64,000 bases of DNA, from the NCBI RefSeq assembly GCF_000236905.1, contig NC_016528.1, forward strand, positions 134,001 through 198,000, read 5' to 3'. Every line of letters starts with the position of its first letter. The stretch's first letter is position 1. Below, one piece after another: positions 29,088 to 39,000 of this stretch. This DNA comes from Tetrapisispora phaffii CBS 4417. Lineage: Eukaryota; Ascomycota; Saccharomycetes; Saccharomycetales; Saccharomycetaceae. A program made the position numbers and the translations under genes. The notes below the pieces were generated by a model. It worked only from the letters and a program-made list of their open reading frames with translations, had not been told where the DNA came from and did no database searches.

Positions 29088-29616
29088 AATCATTTGCTTC
29101 TGAACTAAATACATATGCAAGGATGGAGTTTCTCGTTTAATCCCAAATCAAAATAGAACTAACTATATAAATCATATAAAAAATAATGCATGAAAATAAA
29201 CTATCAGTATAATTGACCATTATGGTAGCAGATGTGTATTCATGGGTGATGCACATTTGTTTATACCAATGCTATTGTTATTGAATAATAATTTGCTGGC
29301 AAAATTGTTCACTATGTTACAAGCTGGGGTGTTTTTGTTCATCCAGAATTGTATCCGCAATAAAGTCCATTTACAAAAACGAAACTTGCTAAGAAATATA
29401 AAATGCTAAACGGTTAATAATAATAAAAATATCATAAGTATGCAATGGTTGTGTTTGTAATATATTTTCAATCAAGTCAGTTAGATTGGGTAGTATATAG
29501 GTTACCTAACTTGATTTTTTTATTATTATTATAAGTCAAGAATTATCGAACAGAACGTTAAACGTTAGATAATAATCAGCAACATTATAAATGCATCATA
29601 AATCAAACAAAATTGG
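29088..29616. other. Spacer between LCB3-type gene and SPO14
   Basis: This is 529 bp of AT-rich DNA that must contain the LCB3-type 3' end and the SPO14 promoter. No URS1 or full MSE match was seen. No RNA gene was recognised. Confidence 0.4.
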
Positions 29617-32600
29617 ATGTCGATAACTAAATTAAAACTATCTAAGAAGAAAATACTGCAAGAGCGAAATAAAAAAGGTAACGGTTTTGATCATGTTGAC
29701 GGAGGGGAAGATAACAATGCAGCTTCTGTGATCCCAAACGATGTGGATAGTGATAAGTCTGCAACGATGACTCAAGATTATCCAAATTTAAGCAATACAG
29801 AGTCTGTGGATGCAGAGGCAGAGTTGAAAAATGTTACCTTCCAAGGCATTCCTAATTCTGTGCTGAAAGCAAACCTTATGGTGGATCCTCAAGCTACGAC
29901 TGATAAGCTCAATGCTAGCAAGAACTCAAAAAAAGTCAATTCTACCGTCAATCCTCTGGGGAAAATTATGAGCAACGGTTCAAAGAAATCCGTTAAGAAT
30001 TCTAAGATGGATCGTAGTAAAAGTGTTGGGTCAATTTATCAGAATTCATCTCTTAATTTGAAAAAGCAGTTGGATGGAAATGGAGCCAAACTAAACCCAG
30101 CTGAGCGAAGAAGATCATTTCTTTCGAATGCAGGTGAACTAAAATTGAATTTAGGAAATATACCTGGGGTCCACGAAACGTTTCAGAAAATTCAGTCTTT
30201 TTCGACACCAAGGACTCTTAGACCTTCCACTGATAATTTCATGGAAAACAAAAGCATAACAAAACAAGCAATTGCAGTTGAAGAAGATAGTGATCTTTAT
30301 ACGAGACAGATGGCGTCAGATCTCATCAATACCATGCTCGCAGGTACACCTGCAGCATTATTCGCAAGTACTCAATTTATGAGAGACGAGCGCCATAGAA
30401 AGCGTGCTCCTCTGTTATTAGCAATGTTGGGTGTGTCAGTCGAACCTGTAGATAACAATGCTATGTCGGATATTTTTAGTATCACATCTCAACTTGATAA
30501 TTCTAACATACCAAATGCAAACCAACCTAATTTAGAAATACAACCGAATATATCTAGTAGTTCATCTGTATCGTCTATCTTTAGTTCAAATGAAGACAGG
30601 GAATATGGTAATACATACTTCAGATTAAAATTGGAATATGGGGTTGGTAAGAATAGAATGAAATGGTCCATTATAAAATCGTATAAAGAACTAGCACAAT
30701 TTAATGCTAGACTTCGACTAATTTCATTTCATCAAGATACAGTCAACAAGTTACACTACGGAAGTGATAAAACTGCGCACATGCATTTGCCTAGATTTCC
30801 TAAGGTAACAGATAAGGAAACCTTTCATAGACATCGCTCAAAAAATAAGAGTTCAAGAGATATCAATATCCACTCTGATGAGAATGTTACTGATGAGAAT
30901 GCATCATTATTATCAACGAATCCCTCCATAAATATACATCTTGCTGATAGAGTTCACTTAAAGCATTTAAATGATTCATATGAATCCAAAAATGATATTA
31001 ATCTACCAATGCATATTAGGCTACAAAGATATTTAAGATTATTAAATGTTATTTTAACCCTAAGACCTCAAGCTAATAGACTTTTCCAATTTTATGAATT
31101 TTCACCTATCAGTAACTTATTGAGTTATGAAAATAGTTATAAAGGGAAAGAAGGGTATATGGTTGTAAGATCTACTGCCAAAGCTCAAGGGTGGAGGGTA
31201 TTCCATTTTTCGCCAAAGGGTTTAAAAGATATGGTAGAAAGACATACAAATAAATGGTTTCTTGTTAGAGAATCATATATTATGTATGTTGCAGATTTAT
31301 ATTCCAATACACCACTAGATGTTTTTCTCGTAGATTCAAACTTCAAAGTCCGTATATCTGGTACAAAGGACCCTGGTTATGCCAGGGATATGTATTGGAA
31401 TCCAAACAATGTTACAAATCTACCAACAAAATTTATGATCAACTTAGAAAATGGTGAAAGAAAGCTACAGTTGATTACAACATCTGATCATGTTCTAAAG
31501 CAATGGATGTTGTCTATTCTTTTCATGGCAAAATCTACAGTTTGGACCAACAGGAATAGATTTGGCAGTTTTGCTCCTATTAGAAAAAATGCGTATTGCA
31601 AATTTTTAGTTGATGGCAGGGATTACTTTTGGTCATTAAGTAAGGCATTAATGCAAGCAGAAGATGTAATATATATTCATGATTGGTGGTTATCTCCAGA
31701 GTTATATATGAGACGGCCCCTTGGTGGTAATCAAAAGTATAGGTTAGATAGAATTTTGAAAGAGAGAGCAGAGAATGGTGTCAAAATCTTTATTGTTGTA
31801 TACAGAAATGTCGGTGGGATTGTAGGTACTGATAGTTTATGGACAAAGCATTCCATGTTAAGGTTACATCCCAATATCCATATCATTAGGTCTCCAAATC
31901 AATGGATTCAGAACACTTATTTTTGGGCCCATCATGAAAAAATGACAGTTATTGATAATTCTGTGGCATTTATGGGAGGTATTGATTTATGTTATGGTCG
32001 TTATGATACTCCAGATCATGCATTAACAGATAATTTTTCTGATCTTAAGGATCAATTTTTTCCTGGGAAAGATTATTCAAATGCTCGTATATGTGATTTC
32101 TTTGGATTGGATAAACCATTCGAGTCGATGTATGATAGAGAAGGCCTTCCAAGAATGCCTTGGCATGACGTTCAGATGGTTACAGTTGGTGAATCTGCCC
32201 GTGATATGGGCCGCCATTTTGTACAACGGTGGAATTATTTGATTAGACAAAAAAGACCAAGTAGACCTACCCCTTTATTAACCCCTCCAGTTGACTTTAA
32301 ACCGGAGGAGTTGATTAATTCGTCATTTTTTCATATGATAAAGAACGGTGCTAGCTGCGAAACGCAAGTATTGAGAAGCGCTGGTAATTGGTCACTGGGT
32401 CTAAAAGAAACGGAAAAATCAATCCAAAATGCATATTTAAAGCTAATAGAAACTAGTGAACATTATATTTATATTGAAAATCAATTTTTTGTGACGACTT
32501 CTCGCTGGGATGGTGTTGTGATTGAAAATAAAATCGGTGATGCCATAATAGATAGGATAATTAGAGCAAGTAGTGAAGGTAAGGTCTGGAAGGCATTTAT

Positions 32601-34470
32601 TATTATTCCATTGATGCCTGGGTTTGATTCACCTGTAGACCGACCAGAAGCTTCGAGTTTACGCGTAATTATACAATGTCAATACCAAAGTATATCCCGT
32701 GGTGAATCTTCTATTATGGCTCGTTTACAAAAATTAGATATTGACCCAACACAATACATTCAATTTTTTTCTTTAAGAAAATGGTCCACGATAGGCAATG
32801 ACAAAAAGTTAATTACAGAGCAACTATATGTGCATGCAAAGTTGATGATTGTTGACGATAGAAGTTGTATAATCGGGAGTGCTAATATTAACGAAAGATC
32901 GCAAGCTGGTAATAGAGATAGTGAAGTAGCTATACTTATAAGAGATACCGATTTAATAAAGAGTAAAATGGGAGGCAAGCATTACATGGCTGGCAAATTT
33001 GCATTAGAATTAAGGCAGAGACTAATGAGAGAACATTTAGGATGTGATGTTGATTTGATTGACATTATCGAAAGGAAATTTCAAAGACTAAAATTACTAG
33101 CTGAATTGAATTGTGAAACACTTCATGTAGTTGATAGAAAAAAGAACGTTACAGATAAAATTGATTCAGCCATGATTGAATTAGGTTATCGAGAGGTATT
33201 TAGACGCTCAGCAACCCAGAAATGGCTTGCAACCCATAATGTTAACGACTTTAAGAACTATGGTCTGTTACAGTCCCTTGAAGGAGAACTACAGACAGAA
33301 CAGGAGGAAATTTTAATGGATAGAGAAGATTTACTTCATGGTAAGATACAAAAACTTCCAAAAAAATCTTTCTACAATGATAATAATGAAAAAAATAATT
33401 ACCATTCCTTTAATTATAGAGCAGGTGAAGAGAACGTCGGTTTGAGAGATAAAAAGAACATTAGTACAGACCCTAGATTGACAAATAATATAATACATGA
33501 TGAAGAAGTTGCTGGATTAGGAGCTGATGGATGGAAGAAGGTTACTCCTGACTTTTTAAAATCTGTTTCTAAGCAATTACAGAAATGGTCAACAGATTCC
33601 TTTTCCACAAAATCTATCGAAGGCAAGGAGGACCCATTGGTGTGCAATTTACCGAATGAGTCAGATTTAGAAGATTATATTACTTCAGATTCAATTAGTT
33701 CTAGAAAGAAATGGGATATGCTAAAAAGAGTTTCTTATTTGCAACACCTTATATATAAGAAGAAGCATGGTTCATCACCTGGTAAAGTTCATGATGAAGA
33801 GGTGGGTGACACGGAAGATTCTCTTGCCAATCACAGAAAGCACAGCATCATCCTCGAGGAACAGGAACTAGATGATGAAGCAATAGACTCACTACTATCT
33901 CAGATATCACCTAGTTTTGGGGATATTAAAAATAAGAACAAGAGTTTATTTCAATTTAAGTTTCTTGATCCATATTCCTTCAATGACCCATTAATTGATG
34001 ATTTTTATGATGATTTGTGGTTTTCTGTCGCTTTAAAAAACACTTTATTGTTTAGACTTGTATTTCACTGTCAACCAGATAATGCTGTTCAATCATGGAG
34101 TGAGTATAAGGACTACCAAAGAATGGCTGCAGAATTTGACGAGAATCAAGAAAAATTAGTAAAACTTGAGGAGACATACCATACAGACAATAGTGTTGAA
34201 TCAATAAATCACTCAACCGAAAACAACTTAATGGCAGTATCCAAAAATAAGCAGCAGGCAAGAGCCAAAGCTTTAAAAATGAATTTATCAGGAAGTTTAT
34301 TATATGGTATTAATAATAGAATGTTTGATAAATATACTGCTAAGAGATTACTGGAAAGAATACAAGGACATTTAGTCATATTTCCAACCGAATGGCTTGC
34401 CAAAGAGATTGAATCTAAAAATTGGTTTTACAATACAGATCGTTTGACGCCTATTGATATATATGATTAG
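29617..34470 (+). CDS. SPO14: Phospholipase D Spo14
   Basis: Spo14 is a PIP2-stimulated phospholipase D that hydrolyses phosphatidylcholine to phosphatidic acid. It is essential for prospore-membrane formation in sporulation. The 1617-residue protein begins with a Ser/Lys-rich region (1-300). A PX domain (about 325-500, broken by a variable insert) and a PH domain (about 505-640) follow. The first HKD motif is HHEKMTVID with His773, Lys775 and Asp780. The second is VHAKLMIVDDRSCIIGSANI with His1073, Lys1075 and Asp1080. Both catalytic halves are intact. The C-terminal 400 residues include a low-complexity acidic region and a conserved end (LLYGINNRMFDKYTAKRLLE). S. cerevisiae Spo14 is 1683 residues. 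GMH1 adjacent and convergent matches the YKR030W-YKR031C pair. Confidence 0.96.
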   Translation: MSITKLKLSKKKILQERNKKGNGFDHVDGGEDNNAASVIPNDVDSDKSATMTQDYPNLSNTESVDAEAELKNVTFQGIPNSVLKANLMVDPQATTDKLNASKNSKKVNSTVNPLGKIMSNGSKKSVKNSKMDRSKSVGSIYQNSSLNLKKQLDGNGAKLNPAERRRSFLSNAGELKLNLGNIPGVHETFQKIQSFSTPRTLRPSTDNFMENKSITKQAIAVEEDSDLYTRQMASDLINTMLAGTPAALFASTQFMRDERHRKRAPLLLAMLGVSVEPVDNNAMSDIFSITSQLDNSNIPNANQPNLEIQPNISSSSSVSSIFSSNEDREYGNTYFRLKLEYGVGKNRMKWSIIKSYKELAQFNARLRLISFHQDTVNKLHYGSDKTAHMHLPRFPKVTDKETFHRHRSKNKSSRDINIHSDENVTDENASLLSTNPSINIHLADRVHLKHLNDSYESKNDINLPMHIRLQRYLRLLNVILTLRPQANRLFQFYEFSPISNLLSYENSYKGKEGYMVVRSTAKAQGWRVFHFSPKGLKDMVERHTNKWFLVRESYIMYVADLYSNTPLDVFLVDSNFKVRISGTKDPGYARDMYWNPNNVTNLPTKFMINLENGERKLQLITTSDHVLKQWMLSILFMAKSTVWTNRNRFGSFAPIRKNAYCKFLVDGRDYFWSLSKALMQAEDVIYIHDWWLSPELYMRRPLGGNQKYRLDRILKERAENGVKIFIVVYRNVGGIVGTDSLWTKHSMLRLHPNIHIIRSPNQWIQNTYFWAHHEKMTVIDNSVAFMGGIDLCYGRYDTPDHALTDNFSDLKDQFFPGKDYSNARICDFFGLDKPFESMYDREGLPRMPWHDVQMVTVGESARDMGRHFVQRWNYLIRQKRPSRPTPLLTPPVDFKPEELINSSFFHMIKNGASCETQVLRSAGNWSLGLKETEKSIQNAYLKLIETSEHYIYIENQFFVTTSRWDGVVIENKIGDAIIDRIIRASSEGKVWKAFIIIPLMPGFDSPVDRPEASSLRVIIQCQYQSISRGESSIMARLQKLDIDPTQYIQFFSLRKWSTIGNDKKLITEQLYVHAKLMIVDDRSCIIGSANINERSQAGNRDSEVAILIRDTDLIKSKMGGKHYMAGKFALELRQRLMREHLGCDVDLIDIIERKFQRLKLLAELNCETLHVVDRKKNVTDKIDSAMIELGYREVFRRSATQKWLATHNVNDFKNYGLLQSLEGELQTEQEEILMDREDLLHGKIQKLPKKSFYNDNNEKNNYHSFNYRAGEENVGLRDKKNISTDPRLTNNIIHDEEVAGLGADGWKKVTPDFLKSVSKQLQKWSTDSFSTKSIEGKEDPLVCNLPNESDLEDYITSDSISSRKKWDMLKRVSYLQHLIYKKKHGSSPGKVHDEEVGDTEDSLANHRKHSIILEEQELDDEAIDSLLSQISPSFGDIKNKNKSLFQFKFLDPYSFNDPLIDDFYDDLWFSVALKNTLLFRLVFHCQPDNAVQSWSEYKDYQRMAAEFDENQEKLVKLEETYHTDNSVESINHSTENNLMAVSKNKQQARAKALKMNLSGSLLYGINNRMFDKYTAKRLLERIQGHLVIFPTEWLAKEIESKNWFYNTDRLTPIDIYD

Positions 34471-34819
34471 AATTATATATTAAAAAATGACATTATATAC
34501 TTATAAAAACTAATATTAAAGATAGAAATGAGAATATACTTTTAAAATACTAAGTTTATATTATATATTGAATGTGATTCGTTGGACGACTATAAAACTG
34601 AATATGTTTTGAGAGCAGTGATTATACTTACAAAATACCAACTTCTATATAGTATATCTGGTGTTTAAAACATCAAGTATTAAAGTATTGATAAGTTGGC
34701 AGACAAAAAAATATACTATTTTATTGTTACTATTATTTTAACTTCCTAGGTCATTATTTGTATTACATTATTTTATTTGTTTGTTTTTTGTAGTAATGAA
34801 TTTCAAAATATGTTTGATA
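34471..34819. other. Convergent spacer SPO14/GMH1
   Basis: This is 349 bp of very AT-rich 3' flanking DNA for the two genes. No coding or RNA feature was recognised. Confidence 0.4.
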
Positions 34820-35584
34820 TCAATGATAGAAGCTGAAAGTTTTTGATAAATCGAACCCCAATAAACTTATCAGATAAATAACTGCAAAGGCCAAAGAAGG
34901 GAATAAAATAAAATTTATGTTTTTTAAGAATGCCAATTGACTGTAACCGTAAAATGTTAAAATAAAATAGTGTGCAAAGGAGAAACAATAAAGTGTGTTA
35001 CCGACAAAAATTCCAATCCATTTATGTAATCTTATTATTGGTAACAATAAAAATTGTAAAAAGTATAAGGTAACCCATATTATTAAAAATGCATTACTAT
35101 GGACATCAAAACAGTATGCCCATTCAACCCTTGACTGCATTGCAGACCTGAATTTGAACATTGGTCTATTCAATAACAGCCAAAAAAATGAAGCGACTGT
35201 AAAACCGAATAAAAAGAAATCTATGAATATCATGTTTATCATCATCTTTAGGAACCCAAAAAATGAATGGCCATACACGATCGACCATACAACTGAACTA
35301 ACAGTTAATAATGCTATTTGTAAAATGAAAAAAGATGGGTCTTCCCTGGCCCATTGTTGTTTAGTCTGGCGTTGATAATAAAAGGACCTGAATGCCTTTC
35401 TTGGTTTAAATACCAAGTTTATCATCTCATATATAGCAGTTTCAAAATCTAAATTTTTAGGTGTCTTGACTAATCTATAGAACATAGATGGTATATACGC
35501 CTTAGGCGAATTGTTATTCGAATTTGTGTTTACATCTTGAATAGTCACTGGAAGGCCGGACATCTTCTTATTGAATTGTAGCAA
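34820..35584 (-). CDS. GMH1: Golgi membrane protein Gmh1 (UNC-50 family)
   Basis: Gmh1 is a Golgi membrane protein of the conserved UNC-50 family that interacts genetically and physically with Arf guanine-nucleotide exchange factors. The 254 residues have a hydrophilic N-terminus, the family motif KTKQQWAREDPSFFILQ-like stretch (the first residues read QTKQQWAREDPSF), and five or six hydrophobic helices. RVEWAYCFDVHSNAF, the UNC-50 signature, precedes the last three helices. It matches S. cerevisiae Gmh1 (273) in size and neighbour (SPO14). The start could be the ATG at 35584 or one seven codons later (ends at 35563); the N-terminus is poorly conserved, so this is undecided. Confidence 0.93.
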   Translation of the reverse strand: MLQFNKKMSGLPVTIQDVNTNSNNNSPKAYIPSMFYRLVKTPKNLDFETAIYEMINLVFKPRKAFRSFYYQRQTKQQWAREDPSFFILQIALLTVSSVVWSIVYGHSFFGFLKMMINMIFIDFFLFGFTVASFFWLLLNRPMFKFRSAMQSRVEWAYCFDVHSNAFLIIWVTLYFLQFLLLPIIRLHKWIGIFVGNTLYCFSFAHYFILTFYGYSQLAFLKNINFILFPSLAFAVIYLISLLGFDLSKTFSFYH

Positions 35585-36004
35585 TATTCTTCGATAAAAA
35601 TTATCAGCTATCCTTTCTGGTACCTATTGTGGTTACTATGATACACCTTATATACATACTCCACCTGGTAGATTGACAATTAATCAATTTGTTGATTCGT
35701 AGTTTTATTTATATTTCAATATTTTTACCTCTCAAGTTTGTTGAATTTTATTTATTTGGAAAAAAAAAAATATTTAAAGCCCGAAAGGTAATCGATGCAA
35801 CGTACAAATAAGCAAAATCAAAACTTACTTATTGCATAAACTGATGATGTAGACATGTTTACATCATCATATAAGACTACTCGATTCAGGAATATTGGTT
35901 CATATTTGAACCTGAATAAATACTTCGGCATTAGATGGCAGTTTTACCTTAAAATAATGGCAAAAATCAATTATAGCTTAAAAATTCTATACTATTATTT
36001 AGTT
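35585..36004. other. Spacer upstream of GMH1 and downstream of UTP10
   Basis: This is 420 bp with a poly-A run (35761-35771) and the hairpin at 35842-35869. Both flanking genes are on the minus strand, so this is the UTP10 3' end and the GMH1 promoter. Confidence 0.4.
35842..35869. repeat. Stem-loop downstream of UTP10
   Basis: A perfect 10-bp inverted repeat (TGATGATGTA at 35842-35851 with TACATCATCA at 35860-35869) surrounds an 8-nt loop. It lies 136 bp beyond the UTP10 stop codon and could form in the transcript 3' region. Its role is unknown. Confidence 0.6.
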
Positions 36005-39000
36005 TTAACTTAAGTATCTATCAAATGGTTCACCTAGAACATTCTCAACAACTTTAACAAGACCAGTTCTCACTTCGTTTTCAACTTCTTCGTTTTCATC
36101 TTCTAGTAATTCAGCAATAGTTGGGACTAATTGAGGTAGTAAAATTAACCATTGTTCACCAACCTTACTGTAAATTAGTTTCATCGTTCTAATGGTCCAT
36201 AATTTTTCGGAAGATCTAGTAGAAGATTTCACATGTTCGACTAATAGGTTATGCATGATCTTATTATGCTCGTCAATTCTACCATTATTAGTAGTTAAAG
36301 AAGCAATTGCTTTGACCAGATAATTACCAATGACATTATCGATATTAGATAGTTGACTGACCAAAGAGGTACTGATTAATTCAAATCTCGAAGTTGAGTT
36401 CCAATAATCTTCCTTGTCATATTTAAAGGAAGATGTTAACGAGATTAAAATTAAACGTCTTAAATTTACATCTGTTAAATCGCGGCTAATAAATCTTTTT
36501 AGTAACTCGTTTGTTGGTTCTAGTAAATAAGTAAAATAGGAAGTGATAATAGTCTTCAGATTTTCTTGTAACTTACCAAAAAACTTGTAAAATGCAATCA
36601 ATCTTTCCACTTCTTTTATCTCTTTATTTGTTACACCTTCACCATCGAAAGCCCATTTAACCACAATGACAAATAATGGTCTGAAAACTTTATCGTTTAA
36701 TTTTAACACATAACTATTTGCAATTTGATGCACAGATGCTTCAATTCTACTTATAGTATTATTATCAAACTCAGAAATTGATCTAAATTCAAATAATGCT
36801 AGCATTAACTTAAAGAATGTTGGTGATTGAGAAGTAGCAGATTTCTTACTTATAGATTCAACAGTTGATTCTAAAGCACTTAAGAATAGAGATATGCTTA
36901 TAGAACTACTCGATTTTGACAGTTTTTTAATCCAAATTTTGTGCAATGTTTTCAAAATTTCTTTTTGGTCAATATTTTCAATCATTAAAGTGACAACTGA
37001 TAATCTAGAGGAAACTTCAACATCGTTAGAGAATAAAATAATATCAATTAAGTCATAAAGGTTAGATGTAATAAAACTTGGAATACGTTTCACCATGGCT
37101 GTAAATAATAACAATATGGATAACTGTAGTTGTGGTCTTAAGTATGTATTTGTACCTTCTTGTAACTCTTTGAATAATACCAAAGATTGTGGAACAACCT
37201 TTGGATAGAAAGACAAAGATTTAATACCTAGAATTTGAATACAGTTAGTTATCAAATTCAATGATGGTATTTTAACTTCGAATTTGTCACTTTGTAACAA
37301 ATTAGTTCCTAAAGATAATAAATTAGTAATGGTAGAGCCTTCTAATTTTTCACCAAATTTAGCAGCCAAAGATGATAGTACTTTTAAGTCAACTTGAAGC
37401 ATCATAGCATCCGATTTATCTGTTTCTACCCTATTGACCAACATTTCAATGACAATTTTGACAGAGTCAACAGCTTTACTTGATTCAGATTCAAATTTTT
37501 TGCCAATGACAGATGTTAAGTTATATCTTATCTCAGCAGAAGTGCTGGAATTTAATAATGGTAAGGTAGAATTAACAAAATAATTGATGGGTAGTAGGGT
37601 TAGAACATTGCTCATGACAGAAAATAGAGTATTTTTGATATCAGTTTGATAATCGGCAACTTCGTTTTCAGAAGAGGAGTCTTCAAATTCTTTAATGGTT
37701 TTATTCACTAGTAATTTACTTCCGTTAATGAAAGAAACAACAGTTTGTAATAATGACCCGAAATTTTCTTGAATACTCTCCAAAATAGTTGAGTCTGATG
37801 TAACGTCCAACAATACAGAATAAAGTTTCAATTTTAAACTGCTTTGGAAATCATAGTAATCAGAGTCTGAATCTTCAACAATCTTATTAACGAATGTAAA
37901 TGCATTCTTATAGAATGATAATAATTCAAGATCAGAATAATTGCAAATACCATTTGAAAATAGAGTTCTTGAAGAAATAGAGTTTTCAGTCTTTTCGTTT
38001 GAGTTGGCAGAAATTAGAAGTTTTACTATGTCAAAAAATTGGCAGACACCCTTTAATTGATCAGCAACGTCAAATGAAGATAAAAATGATTTAGTGAATT
38101 CAACAAATCCCTTAGCATCGCCCAATTTGAAAGTATTGATACAGTTAGAATATTGTTGAGAAATCAAAAATATAAATGGAGCTATGGCATTGGATGCGCC
38201 CAAAGTTTTGACTAAAGTAAAATATAATTTAACTCTTCTATGTTTTGGAACGTGGTTTAAAGCAGTAGCAAAAGTCATTAATAAGAATTCGATTTCTTCG
38301 TTGATATTACTTTGACTGCTCTCTAATAATGCAGGAATGACGGTTAGAATTGTTTTCTCCACAACTTGGGCTGTAAATTCATTGTCTTGACGAATAGCAT
38401 GAACACCCATAAATGTAAAGATAGGCATAACTGAATGCAAAACAGTTTCTGGAGCTAAAGTTGCCAAACTACCAATTACAAGTAACAGTTTGTTTTGCAC
38501 CTGAGGTGATTGAGAATTTCTGATTGCAGAAATAATTGAATCTGCTCTTGTGTTCGGTAATTGGGTAAAGTTTTGTGATTTTAATGAATCAATCGTATTT
38601 GTCATACAAGAAGCCAGGGTTTCTTGCGCATATAAAACAGGTAAAGCACCATCTTCTCCTAATGTTTCTAAATCAGATAATACAGTAAATAATGTGGATA
38701 ATAATTGGGCAGTTCCTACAGGTTTAGATTTATCTAAAGTCTCCAGCAAGATAGTTAATTTTCTTAAATGTAATTCAGCCATTAGAGAAACATCATCTCT
38801 TTGAAATACTGGTTTATTAGTGGAAGAGCGTCTCCTTCTTCTTTTTGCAATGTCAGAAACACCATCATCGGAAGTAATTCTAACATTGCCAAGTAGACTA
38901 ACAAATATATCCGCATTCATTGGTAGGGCCTGTAGTGTAGCAGCAGTGTCATATGAAACATCATCAGAATTGATAGAGTCCACAATACTTTGGACGATGT